From NCBI GenBank assembly GCA_021464245.1, contig JADCRB010000122.1, forward strand, positions 217,004 through 281,003: 64,000 nt of DNA, in the 5' to 3' direction. Positions 49,536 to 61,298 of this stretch are shown here, piece by piece. Numbering within the stretch: position 1 is the stretch's first letter; the number at the start of each line of letters is the position of its first letter. This stretch comes from Carallia brachiata (Eukaryota; Streptophyta; Magnoliopsida; Malpighiales; Rhizophoraceae). The notes beneath the pieces were generated by a model. The model saw only the letters and a program-made list of their open reading frames with translations, searched no databases and had not been told where the DNA came from. The position numbers and the translations under genes were made by a program.

Positions 49536-50840
49536 AATAATTATTTTGATTTCTGTTCCTTATTATTTTTCTTTTTCTTTTATGACTTTTTTTTTATTTT
49601 AATAAAATAGAAAAGTTGGAAGAGCATTAACGCTGACGGTGTGCTTAGAGGGGAAGGAATAGTGGAGAAATGAGGGGAAAGGGGAAAAAATAGAGAAAAA
49701 ATAAAATTATTTAGAGATTTGGTAAAAATTGAAAGAAAAAAGAATAATAATTTTTTTAAAAAAAATAATTAAAAAAATAAAATTATTTAGAGTATTCAAA
49801 AATAAAAAAAAAGTATGACAGCAGCATTTTAAATATCAATTGAACTTTTTTGTTTTTTTTAAGTGGTTGACTTCCTAATTATTTTTGGAGAAATTGAAGC
49901 GCAGAAAAAGAGGATCGAGAGGGTCGCAGAAAGGGCGCTGGGCTGGCCTAATTTATTAGTTTTCCGGGCATTTATGAGTCTCGTATTAAGGAGCTCATTT
50001 ACCTATGGCCTATAATGTTTTCTCATAGTATTAACACGAGTAGTGCTGTAGAGTATGAAAATTTTTTTACAATTTTTGATGATTTAACTTTTTTGTTGAT
50101 TTAACAAAGGAATTTTGATAATTTTACTTTATTTTTTAAAATTAAAACCTAATTAGACTTAGTGTTATGTTAAAATTCAAAAAAAATTGGTAAAAAGTTT
50201 TTGTTAATATTTATATTTATTTTTATTAACATATCTCATGTAACCACTAACCGGTTAGCCAAGCTATTTTAGGGAAGAAATATCATTATTTGAATTATGT
50301 CAAGAACGATTAATGAAATTAAATTTACTTTAAATTTCTTAGAGTCACAAATAATTCAATAGTGAATTTGTTTTGCCGTATATTTGATATAAATTGTCTA
50401 ACATATCTTGAATAAATGTTCAAGTAAAATATATATATATATATAACTCATGTAACAACACCCAAAACATGACTCGTAAACTAATGCAATTACCTAATTG
50501 TATATTTATGAACTCGTGTTTACATGTTTGTCTATTTTCCGTCTCATTGATATTTTGGGGGAAAAAAAAACATCCTTTGGATAAATAATTGTCAGCTTAT
50601 CTTCACAGAAAAGGTCAAGTTCATGTTTCAGTAATAATGAACTGGGAAAATAAAAATCAAGATTAAGTAGTGAATTAAGCCGGCTCACTTTGTCAATAAA
50701 GTGACTTCCGCCTGAAACTGAGAGAATTGTCCTGCAAGATTACCCGTCAAAACACTCGGAACTTCTATTTAACAGAACAACCCTGGCTTACATATGATAA
50801 TGTCTTTGCGCTTACTGCATCTAAGAGGAGACGTACAGAA
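49536..50840. other. intergenic region between IF3 promoter and HSP70 3' end
   Basis: AT-rich spacer. At about 49637-49705 lies a relative of the 29155 element (gagaaaaaataaaattattt), and an (AT)n run sits near 50430-50445. The frame at 50506-50688 is not convincing. No gene is seen. Confidence 0.5.
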
Positions 50841-50930
50841 GTTTAACTTTTACAAGCTAGAACACATAAAACTGTAAGAAAAACCACAAACAGATTGCCA
50901 CTCAAAAGACTTGATCTAAGGCTTTCCACT

Positions 50931-52892
50931 TCAGTCAACTTCCTCAATCTTCGGACCAGGTCCAGAATCGGACCCACCAGAAGTTCCACCACCGGGCATG
51001 TCACTGCCCACGCCGCCGCCGCCGCCGCCGCCTCCGCCACCTTGGTACATCTTGGCTATTATAGGGTTGCATATACTTTCAAGCTCCTTCAATTTGTCGT
51101 CAAGCTCATCAACCTCAGCAAGTTGGTTCCTGTCCAGCCATTCTATGGTCTCCTCTACAGCATTCTCGATCCTCTGCTTGTCAGCATGGTCCAATTTCCC
51201 GGCAAACTTCTCATCCCTCACTGTATTCCTCATGTTATACGCGTAGTTCTCCAAAGAATTCCTGGCCTCCACCCTCTTCTTCACTTCCTCGTCCTCTGCT
51301 TTATACTTCTCTGCTTCATTCACCATCTTCTCTATTTCATCCTTGGTCAACCTTCCCTTATCGTTGGTAATGGTGATCTTGTTCTTGACCCCAGCAGTCT
51401 TGTCTTCAGCAGAAACATTGAGAATACCATTTGCATCAATGTCAAAGGTGACATTGATTTGTGGCACTCCCCTTGGTGCCGGAGGGATGCCGGTGAGCTC
51501 AAACTTGCCGAGAAGATTGTTATCCTTTGTCCTGGCTCGCTCTCCTTCGTAGACTTGGATTAAAACCCCAGGCTGATTGTCGGAATAAGTAGAAAATATC
51601 TGCTCTTTCTTGGTTGGAATGGTCGTGTTTCTTGGAATCAACGTTGTCATGACTCCGCCGGCGGTCTCGAGCCCAAGACTGAGAGGCGTGACATCAAGCA
51701 ACAGCAAGTCCTGCACCTTCTCACTCCCTTCACCAGTTAGAATCGCAGCTTGAACAGCAGCACCGTAGGCAACAGCCTCGTCGGGGTTGATGCTCTTACA
51801 AAGCTCCTTGCCGTTGAAAAAATCAGACAACATGTGCTGAATCTTAGGAATTCTGGTCGACCCACCAACGAGAACAACCTCATCCACCTGCCTCTTGTCG
51901 ATCTTAGCATCAAGAAGACACTTCTCCACCGTCTCTATGCACTTCCTGAACAAGTCCAAGCACAACTCCTCGAACCTCGCTCTGGTTATTGTGGCGTAGA
52001 AATCAATACCCTCATACAAAGAATCAATCTCCATGGTCGTCTGCGTTGTCGAAGACAGCGTCCTCTTTGCTCTTTCACATGCTATCCTTAATCTTCTCAA
52101 AGCTCTCGCATTATTAGTGATGTCTTTCTTGTACTTCCTCTTAAATTCGGCCACGAAATGATTGACCAGCCTATTATCGAAGTCTTCACCACCAAGATGA
52201 GTATCGCCGGCAGTTGCTTTGACTTCGAAAATTCCTTCTTCGATGGCTAGCAAGGAAACGTCAAAAGTACCCCCACCAAGATCAAAAATTAAAACATTGT
52301 GCTCACCTCTTTTCGCGGCCCTCTTGTCAAGACCATAAGCTATAGCAGCAGCTGTCGGCTCGTTTATAATCCTTATAACATTGAGCCCGGCTATGGTCCC
52401 TGCATCCTTAGTCGCCTGCCTCTGCGAGTCATTGAAATACGCCGGGACGGTGATCACCGCGTTCTTTATGGGCTGACCCAAGAAAGCTTCGGATATCTGC
52501 TTCATATAGCCCAACACCATAGCCGATATCTCCTCCGGCGAGAACTGCTTCTCTTCCCCTTTATATCGAACCACGATCATGGGTTTATCGTTAGGCCCCG
52601 GAACGACCCTGAATGGCCAGTGCTTCATGTCGCCTTGCACCGAGGGGTCCGAGTAACGACGGCCAATGAGGCGTTTCGCATCAAAGACAGTGTTTTGCGG
52701 ATTGATGGCGACCTGGTTCTTGGCTGCGTCACCGATCAACCGCTCCGTGTCAGTGAAGGCTACGTAGGAGGGAGTGGTGCGGTTGCCCTGATCGTTGGGG
52801 ATGATCTCAACCCGGTCGTTCACCCACGCACCCACGCAGCTGTAGGTCGTGCCCAGGTCAATCCCTACTGCCTTGTCAGGTTTTGTTGCCAT
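50931..52892 (-). CDS. cytosolic HSP70, intronless (heat-inducible type)
   Basis: This is an ATP-dependent chaperone of the cytosol and nucleus, 653 residues in one uninterrupted exon. The nucleotide-binding domain starts [15 protein letters not shown] and contains [19 protein letters not shown] and [14 protein letters not shown]. The substrate-binding domain follows (about residues 395-510, including [20 protein letters not shown]). Then come the helical lid, a Gly-rich linker and the C-terminal EEVD that docks TPR co-chaperones. Constitutive plant HSC70 genes normally have one intron after the VFDAK codons. Here [11 protein letters not shown] reads straight through, as in heat-induced paralogues. 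No frame break is seen. The long antisense frames inside it (50895-51563 and 52299-52913) are shadows of its GC-rich codons. A TATA box and heat-shock element lie upstream. Confidence 0.95.
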   Translation of the reverse strand: MATKPDKAVGIDLGTTYSCVGAWVNDRVEIIPNDQGNRTTPSYVAFTDTERLIGDAAKNQVAINPQNTVFDAKRLIGRRYSDPSVQGDMKHWPFRVVPGPNDKPMIVVRYKGEEKQFSPEEISAMVLGYMKQISEAFLGQPIKNAVITVPAYFNDSQRQATKDAGTIAGLNVIRIINEPTAAAIAYGLDKRAAKRGEHNVLIFDLGGGTFDVSLLAIEEGIFEVKATAGDTHLGGEDFDNRLVNHFVAEFKRKYKKDITNNARALRRLRIACERAKRTLSSTTQTTMEIDSLYEGIDFYATITRARFEELCLDLFRKCIETVEKCLLDAKIDKRQVDEVVLVGGSTRIPKIQHMLSDFFNGKELCKSINPDEAVAYGAAVQAAILTGEGSEKVQDLLLLDVTPLSLGLETAGGVMTTLIPRNTTIPTKKEQIFSTYSDNQPGVLIQVYEGERARTKDNNLLGKFELTGIPPAPRGVPQINVTFDIDANGILNVSAEDKTAGVKNKITITNDKGRLTKDEIEKMVNEAEKYKAEDEEVKKRVEARNSLENYAYNMRNTVRDEKFAGKLDHADKQRIENAVEETIEWLDRNQLAEVDELDDKLKELESICNPIIAKMYQGGGGGGGGGGVGSDMPGGGTSGGSDSGPGPKIEEVD

Positions 52893-53017
52893 TTTTTCTC
52901 GTCAAAAAACTGACACCTCACCCAAAAGAGCTAACAACAAAACTAAACTCTCTGAGAAATTTTAAGGTTTTGACAGACAACTTTGAAGTTTGATGAAATT
53001 AAGGAACCTGGTGGGAC

Positions 53018-53025
53018 TTTTTATA
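53018..53025 (-). promoter_or_regulatory. TATA box of HSP70
   Basis: On the minus strand TATAAAAA lies about 126 bp before the ATG, which implies a leader of roughly 95 nt. This suits an HSP gene with a long A-rich 5' UTR. Confidence 0.6.
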
Positions 53026-53063
53026 GGAAGGAACTCAAAAAACTTTTGAAGAAGGAACCAGGA

Positions 53064-53081
53064 GAGCGTTCTGGAGTGTTT
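53064..53081 (-). promoter_or_regulatory. heat-shock element upstream of HSP70
   Basis: Read on the + strand the site is GAGcgTTCtgGAGtgTTT: four alternating units at exact 5-bp steps (perfect HSE is GAAnnTTCnnGAA; here GAG, TTC, GAG, TTT). It sits about 40 bp upstream of the TATA box, the usual place for the proximal HSE. GAA and TTC triplets at 53048-53057 (gaagaaggaa) extend it. Confidence 0.6.
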
Positions 53082-56000
53082 AGTGGAGGCTTCTACAAAG
53101 CAGGTGACTATCAGAATGGGACTCACTTTGGATCAAATTACTCAAGTGCCACGTATTGGTGGGTGGAATTTGGGTCTTTATGAGGGGTATTATGGGAAGA
53201 TAAGATATTGTTTACGTAGGCCAAACGGTGGAGCTGTGTGCTGCGGCGGTAGAAGAATCAGGAGATGCCGATGAGGTGTCAGGTCTCTGAAGGGTTTGGA
53301 CACACGTGGCATTCCGGAAGGTCAAAGACATTTCTACGGACTCGGGGTTCCCACCTTCGTTAATTTTTTCGGACCAATTATTCACCATTCCACCGTGGTG
53401 GTCAAAAAGTGAAAATTTTGTTATTCATTTGCAATCAAAAATGCTCTGGCAGGCGCGTTGTCGCTCTTCCGCAATTAAAGATATATTTAGCGTGAGTGTA
53501 GCGAATGAGATTAAAGTTTATTAATACTATAATTAGATTTAAAGGGCTCATTTTAAAGTTAATAATATTTTAATGATATATTTTTTTTTATTATAAAGAA
53601 GTTAAATGAGAACATTTACAATTTAAAAATCAGTCTCGATTTATAGATTTGATTACTGTCATGTCTGTAATGAATTTATTTATGATTTAAAAAAAAAAAT
53701 TGCAATCAAAAGAATTATCTAGTTGCTAAGCAGTCAAATTTTAATTGATGAATAACGCTGAGACATGTAATACGAGATATTTAAAACATTTCAATTTTTA
53801 TTAAGTCGCTATGCTTTGCATCCACATAACAAAGAAAAATTAACCAAGATGACCTCATCATTGAAGCTACTATTTGTGTTAACTATTGTTTAACTTTTTT
53901 TTTTTTTTTATGTTTCTTTGATTGTTTTTGTCCTTAAAAAATTATTTGCACCACTTGTATTATGTTAACATAAGTTAAGTCGGATAATACTTGATATATC
54001 AATATTTTGCTATTTCTTCTCTAATTTTATGTATTGAAATGGTTTAGAACTCATCTGCAGTTAGCTTTTTACAGAACAAGCTCCAGATTGTGCGAGCATT
54101 GATTCTCTGTTATTAATTATTCAATTCTGTTTTCCTTTTCTTGGTACATTTTCTTCTTGGTTAATCAATAATTTTGTTCCAATCTTATTAAGTGATATTG
54201 AAATCTCCGAATTACAAACTTCATATATTTTGATAATGTGTAGAAAAAGAGGGGAAAATGTATACATGTTGATCAAGCCAATAGTCAACAGATATCCAAT
54301 AAATTAGATAAGTACGTGTAAATGATAATTAATGTTGTGAGTCGGCCTTTAAATTTTATAATTTAAACTGAAAATATTAGCATATAATTATATATATACT
54401 TACAAATTTTACAAATAAATTTTATAAACATGGAATGAGATTTGTGATCATAGGGTCTCAGTATTCAAAACGATGTAATGTATTTAATTTAAAATATTTG
54501 TATGATTTGTTCGAAATATTTTTTTAAAAGAATATTATTACCCCTTTCAAATATATACAATAGCTTCAGCTTTTCACGAGATAGTCAAATTGAACAAAAC
54601 TGTTTATCATGAACATTTAACGCTGTTGAAGGGCATCCTTTGTCTAAAAATTATTTCAGCGTGTTGTCAATTACATGAAGTTACCTGATTGTATAGAAAA
54701 ATTTTTAGATGCTCCTGCAAAGATGAACTTGATACTTAAAATCTCATAGAAGCTGTTGTTTATTGACATTTGATTGTCCAAATATGGACTGAATGGAATT
54801 ACTATACAAAAAATTTAAGACTCAAAAAACATTAAAAAAATATAGATCTCCAAAGAATTGCGATTAAAAATAGGGAAAGAATTAATAGTAAGACAGTAAG
54901 AGAAATGCAAAATATATATTAATATAACGTAAGTGATTTTTTTTTGAAATCAAAGAAAGAATTTAATATATATATTATTTGATAAACTATATATTCCTGA
55001 CGTCATTTTCTTTAAGTATATATCCTTATGCTGTGGGAGAAGAAAAGGCACAAAAGCTACGTAAGTACTAGCTTGGAAGGCAAGAAGCCAAAAAAGTACC
55101 ATGAAATCAAGCCAAAAAAGAAGCACCATGAAATCAAAGTACAAGAGGAAGTGTGACCGTTCGTTAAGTGTCGGAATGTACTTCGGTTGAAGTACTTGGT
55201 TTGACTGGCTGTCAAAATAAACAGTAATATTAAATTTACATCAGTCTTTGAGATACATAGTAACTATGCAAATTTTCATAACTTTTTAAATCAGTACAAT
55301 ATTTCTTAGTAAAAATTATGGAATCCATTCATCCCTCACATTTTTTCCGAGAAAAAAAATAAAAACAAGAGGAAGTGACCAGCTTAACTGACACGTGTAG
55401 GTCACGGAAGGTCAGCGGCCGTTAGCTTTGACAGTGGGCCCCACGGTAACCGGGTTAAGGCTACGCAAACGTATGGTACCGGCAATATACGGCCTCGTGT
55501 TTCTTGCTTTGAAAATGTTGAGGGGCAGTTTTAAGAAAGCGTCGTGTCCTGTCCTTGAAAGGGAGAATCTGTAGTGCATTTTGTTTTCGGGAAGCTTATT
55601 ATTAGCCACGAGCCGTAAAATTTGAGGCAAAAGTACTTATAAGTCCTTTGCTTTTAGACTCCCTTTTATGACTCCTTCATGTGTGTCTGTATCCATCCTC
55701 CGTATGTGTTGTTTCCCTACCGTAGAAAAAAAGGACACGTACAAATGTTAGTCATCGTTTATACAACACCACGTTAGAGAGTTACCAATTAATGTTTTAA
55801 TTCAACATCCTTTTTAGAGAAAGTCTATCACTTGGACAACTGTCTTTCTTATATTAAATTACAAACGGTGCTAAATTTAAAATTGTACAATATTTCACTT
55901 TTTTTTATATTAAAAAAGATAAATATTACACAAATCTTAACTTGATGTGTGACTATAGTTAAGCTTGTCACCGAGTTTTTAACTTGTGTCGTGTTTTTGT

Positions 56001-57472
56001 GCATGTGTATGAATTGTCGAGACTTTAGCATTGGTAGGACCAAAAAAGTATTTTTAATATTGCAACACCAACAAGGTTACTCTAAATGATGTTCGTGTTA
56101 CGAGATATTGTTTTAGTCCCTCCAAACAGTTGAAATATAATATTGGTGTGCATTTGAGTAAAATTTCACTATAGCCCCATCCTATAGACAAAAAACTTAG
56201 ACATCGCTTCATAATTAAATTCGGATTTTTCACGATAAAATATGGCCATCTTGTGTTACACCTGTTTCTTCGTGAATTTCAAGATTGTGTACTCGTTTTG
56301 AATTGAACGATGAATCACAAGCTATTTGCGTGATAATTTACATTATATTATATTCTTATATAATTTCATGCGACTATCTTTGCATAATGAAATTCACATT
56401 TTATAATAAAAATATGAAATTATCGTCTAGCGTGTACATATAAGATTATAAACCATTTAATTATTGGTCGCAAAGCTTTTAGGGGTGGGCTCAAGTGGCA
56501 TGCCGGCGAGACTCGAATCGAACAAATTGTACTGGTCTCTAGCGGGCTGGTGTATTTATGTGCAGTGCCCATTTTGCGAATATGCCTAGAGTTTAGACTC
56601 GACGTAAATGTAATGAGAATATCTTTAAATATAATTGAGTGTAAGAGACATAATATTCTTTATCTAATAATGAATTAACCTCTATTCATATTTATTTTAT
56701 GTAAAAAAAAGAAAATAAAATTATTGGTCGCGAATGCCTTATATGGTAGCTTGTAATATCTTTCATCATTGAGTATGAATTTTACGATAAACGTTTTTGA
56801 TGAAAAGATTAAATATTCATGAATGTGGACATGTTTCTGCAAGAGTTTTCTTGTTACGTGGAAAAATTAAAAATTAAATAGATATAAATAAATCTCTCCA
56901 TTAAATCTTACCCCTACCATGTGACATGAACCCCAAGAGCCGTAAACTTATAGTTTTCCTAGATAGTCCACACATAAATTCGACTTTCTGAAGCATTTTT
57001 GTGTCCAATTAAGTCTTTTATCAATAGAGTTGGACGATCCTTTATTAGCTTCTCACGATGAAAGTTAACTGGTCTATCCGTTAACCTCTACACCACTACC
57101 AGCAAGTCTAGAAGAGTGTTTAAAATTCAATGACTATGTAATGATTTATTCAATGAGATTTTACTTGATCAAATGATTTTATCTTATCCATGATCATGAA
57201 AAATTCAGCAAATAAATGAACAACTGTCATAAATCAGTTTGTATAATTTATTCAAGATATCTTATTCAGAGTAGAACTACATTGCCAATCATTTTAATAT
57301 CAACACTTTGTAAGATAAACCATGACTAATTATTTTCATATTGAAACTCTTGTAACTTATTAAGTTTTGTATAAAAATCCTTAAGCTTTGTAACTTGATT
57401 GTAGTATCTCCAACATTCCCATAAAAACGGCTCATAAAACCAACGATGCTACATGAACCAACTCCATGGCTG

Positions 57473-57502
<30 letters not shown>
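57473..57502. repeat. (GT)n microsatellite
   Basis: About 15 uninterrupted GT units followed by a TATATATAT run, in intergenic DNA. Such dinucleotide tracts are usually polymorphic in length. Confidence 0.9.
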
Positions 57503-57512
<10 letters not shown>

Positions 57513-57822
57513 TGACAATAAACAAAAATGTTGCTTAGATACAAGAAGCATATACCCTTGAAGATACATACTTATAAATATATAATTATAATTGTATAAA
57601 GACATAGAATAGACTATGTTTTCAGTCAAAAAAAAAAAAAAAGAATATGTTTAATCACTGTTTTTTTTTTTTTTTGTGTTTTCCTGATGAAATTCGGCAA
57701 TAAGATGTCAAGTTTGTAAGTCCACGTGTGAAGAACCAAACTTTTTTTTTTCTTTATAGTCTTAAAAGAAGATTAAAATTCCTATTATTAGTTTATTACT
57801 AGAGACCCCGCTTAGAAGAGAA

Positions 57823-57997
57823 GTAATGTTAAATATTTTAAAAATCGTGTCATCAAATATTTTAAAATATATAATTATGAAAATAATTATTAATTTTTTT
57901 ATTTTTTGATTTAACAGTGTTAAAAAAATAATAATTTTTTTCATAATTATATATTTTAAAATATTTTATAATATAATTTTTGAAATATTTAACATTA
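57823..57997. mobile_element. palindromic MITE with TAATGTTAAATATTT ends
   Basis: The first 15 bp (taatgttaaatattt) and the last 15 bp (aaatatttaacatta) are perfect inverted repeats. The complementarity continues inward for about 70 bp (tattttaaaatatataatta against its mirror), leaving a short central loop. At about 175 bp with no coding content it is a typical stem-loop MITE or foldback. Confidence 0.65.
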
Positions 57998-58682
57998 GAG
58001 ATGAGTTTAAAACCAATCTTTTTCTAGACATAATATTGATACTGATTAACCAATTAGTTTAGACAGCTCATCCACGAGGAACCAAACCTTAAAAATGCTG
58101 ACCAGCTAGGGACAATGACGTATTATAAAGCAAACCAACGTTCCCTCAAAAAACTTCACAACTGCAAATAAATAAATAAATGTAAACCAAAAAAGAAAAT
58201 AAATATATAAATAAATAAACATTAAAAAGAAAAAACAAAAGAGGAAAAAAATATTCTCTGTCCAGGCTCCCGAACAAGGGTTTTTGTTTGTGCGTTTTTC
58301 GGTTTCCTCAAAGGCCTTAACTTTACAAACTCTCCTCTTCTTGGGGCTCTCCGCGGAAGAGAGAGAAAAAAGAAACATAACCCTTTTTCTCTCTCTAACC
58401 CTATCTTTGTTTCTTTTCTTACCATATATCTATATCTATATATCTCTATAGATACATACAAACAAAAATTCTGTTTATCCTGATTCAGTCTTTTTATTTT
58501 CTTTTATAGCTGAATCTGCGCTCAGAAGAGTGATAGAGATAGATATTGGGTAGACATACATAGAAAAAGAGCCTTTCTTGGCTTGTCTTTTTACCGTTTC
58601 TTTTTCTGGGCTTTGCGTTTTTTGTGGCCCCTTTTGTTTTAAGTCGGAGATTTCATCAGAAAAGTGGAAAAAGAATCGAGGA

Positions 58683-61249
58683 ATGCAGCAGAGTGATCAG
58701 ACGGTGTTGAGCTTGAGACCTGGTGGTGGAGGCGGTGGTCGCGGGAGCAGACTCTTCAATCCTCGCTCAGAGTCTTCTTCCATCTCTTCTGCTGCGACTG
58801 TCGCTTTTGGCGATCTCCCTCTATTGCGCCCCCATGGCGGTGCTCCTCTTTTGAAGGTTTTGGTCATTACCCATATTGGATCTAGACTCCCTTTTGACTT
58901 GTTTATGTGTTTTGGCCTGGTTTGTGCAACAGGGTTTGTGAGTTTTGAATTGTTTATTGGGGGTGGATTGGATTTTCTTGGGAAAGAGTGGATTAGGTTT
59001 CTTGGGGATATTAGATCTGAGATTGGTTTTGCCATTGCGTCTGATCTTGGCTTGTTGTTTTGAGGTAACTTTATGAGATGCATGTGTTTAATTGTGTTTT
59101 TCTTTGTCCTTTCATTGGTGCTTAGATCTTGGGGAGGGAGAAGAAACAAATGGGGATGAAAAGCTTACTGCTTTCTGCGTTTTCGTTCACTTTGTTGCTC
59201 TGTTGATATACAATGTCAATCAAATTGGATTTTATTGCAGTCAGCGGCTCGTGCTAATAGGTTGTTGATTGTAAGAACTTGAATGTGTGATGGCTTTCCT
59301 AGACAACTTTTCCTATGTCCTAATTCTTGGTGGGGCGCGTGTAGTATGTGTTCCTGCTGTAAATGTGGACAAACAGAAATATGTAGGCTTTAGGTGGGCG
59401 TGCCTTGAGTTTCAGATTGCCCATGAAGAAACCTACGGGCATTAGCTATAAAGAAACCTACTGATATTTGTGATCTCTGTAAAGGCTAATTTATAAAAAG
59501 AATAAACCTATCGATGTAATGTTAGAGAAGTTTGTCGGTACCTGATATAATGTTGATCGTGCTCTTTTGATGTGGTCGATTGTAGTTGTGCGTTCTGCCG
59601 GGTTGAGCTAATGGATATTCCGTGAGTCGTTAATCTCTAGTTTTTCCTGCAAAGATCAAGAGTATGCTGCATGTCATTAGTGTCTCGTTCTGCCTGGGTG
59701 AAGTCCATGAGCATGCCGCGTGTTGTAATGGTCTCGTTCTGCCTGGTTGAGGTTCATGGACATGCCACGTGTTGTTAATGTCTATGAGCAACGGCAAATT
59801 TAAGTTATGTGAAGCTCAATGGTGATGTGTTCTGTTGGCACCACTGTCAAATACTCTATTTATGAGGCCTCCAAACTTAGAAGGAAGGAATCTTTTTAAA
59901 CTTGTTTAATTATCTGTCATCTAAATATTTTATTGTCTAATTAGCCGCTAAAATATGTCAAAATTTGTCTTGCCTTTGGTGAAAATTTGCATTTTAAAGA
60001 GATCTTCCATATCTTATCTTGTGTTCCTTTGATAAGATGCGACTGCATGTAATTTATTTGTTTCAATTTCATGAGTTTAAAGGTTTTGTCTTATGCTGCA
60101 GCATCACATCTTAAATTTGCAAGTCATATGTATATTGATAGTCAGCATCTCTTTGCATGACCCATCACATGGCTCATTGTGAGAGCTTATCTGCTTATTT
60201 GGCCATTTGAGATTGACCTTTTTTTTTTTTGGTTATTTTAGACTGGGGACCTCCGGTTTGAGGGTCGTGAGCGAGTTTGTTATGCCAGAGAGCAGCTGTT
60301 GCAACTGCGAGAGGTATAAATTTATTGTTACAAGGAAGAAAATATGATTGACAGCTGCTTTATGTTATGCTCTTTATACCAGTAGTTAAGGCAAATATGT
60401 GGGCAGTGTTAACTGCTGTTTTTTCTTTCCATTCCTACAGTTTTCACACTTCCTCATTTTTTATGTCTTTTTCTTTTTTGTTTCTTTTTTCCTCTTTTCC
60501 CTGTCACTTATTCTTCTGTAAGAGTTTAGATACATGGATATTCCTTAGAGGAGCATATCAATGTTTACCATGGTCATCTAAACATGACTTGCCACACTGC
60601 ACGTCCTTTGTTTTTTTCTTTTCTCCTCCCAGGTATCCATACCAACTGTATGGTTTCTAGTGATCATACATTCTGTCTTTTCTGATCTTGTTAATTACTT
60701 TACGATAGGCTTTTGTGATCACTGAAGAGATAATAAAAGCTAAACAAGAAGTTGAAGTTGAGCTTTTTGGTGAAGATCAAAGCTGGAGCCGTGGAGACAG
60801 CAATGTGAGTTTCTGTCATATTTTCTGTTGCTTGCTCTTTTTGCCTTCTTTTGTAGAAAGCCTAATGATGATTTTGACAAAAAATTTTGAATATGTGCAT
60901 AATTCTTTTTCTTGCCATTAGTAATCATGATCATCAATTGGATTGAAGGCATATTCTTGGATTTCTAAGTAGAATATTTTTTTTCTGCTCCTTCCAGCCA
61001 CCTCATCAACCTCAGAATCGTTATTCTGAGCCAGACAATCGAGATTGGCGTGGTCGTTCTGCACAATTTCCCTCATCTGGAGATGAGAGATCCTGGGATT
61101 CAGGTCGAGAAAGTAGGGACCTTGGTGTGCGTTATGACTCCAGACAAACTGAAGCTACTCAATTTGGTCGTCAAGACCAACTCACTACCCAATTTGCACG
61201 AGCACAGATCTCTCCTGCTCAGGTGGTATGTCACCTGGTCTTCTTAATT

Positions 61250-61298
<49 letters not shown>

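Larger units (their letters stand above)
53100..58400. other. intergenic region between HSP70 and eIFiso4G
   Basis: 5.3 kb without a supportable gene. It holds AT-rich DNA, a (GT)n microsatellite at about 57473-57502 and a palindromic element at 57823-57997. A GC-richer stretch at about 55370-55580 contains ACACGTGTA and cggccgttagc. The open frames here (for example 54950-55144, 55412-55630, 58106-58461) are short and match nothing I know. Confidence 0.5.

Noticed and set aside
50895..52913. Long + strand open frames antisense to HSP70 (222 and 204 codons)
   Set aside because: Antisense frames are a well-known by-product of HSP70 codon use. They have no independent family resemblance.
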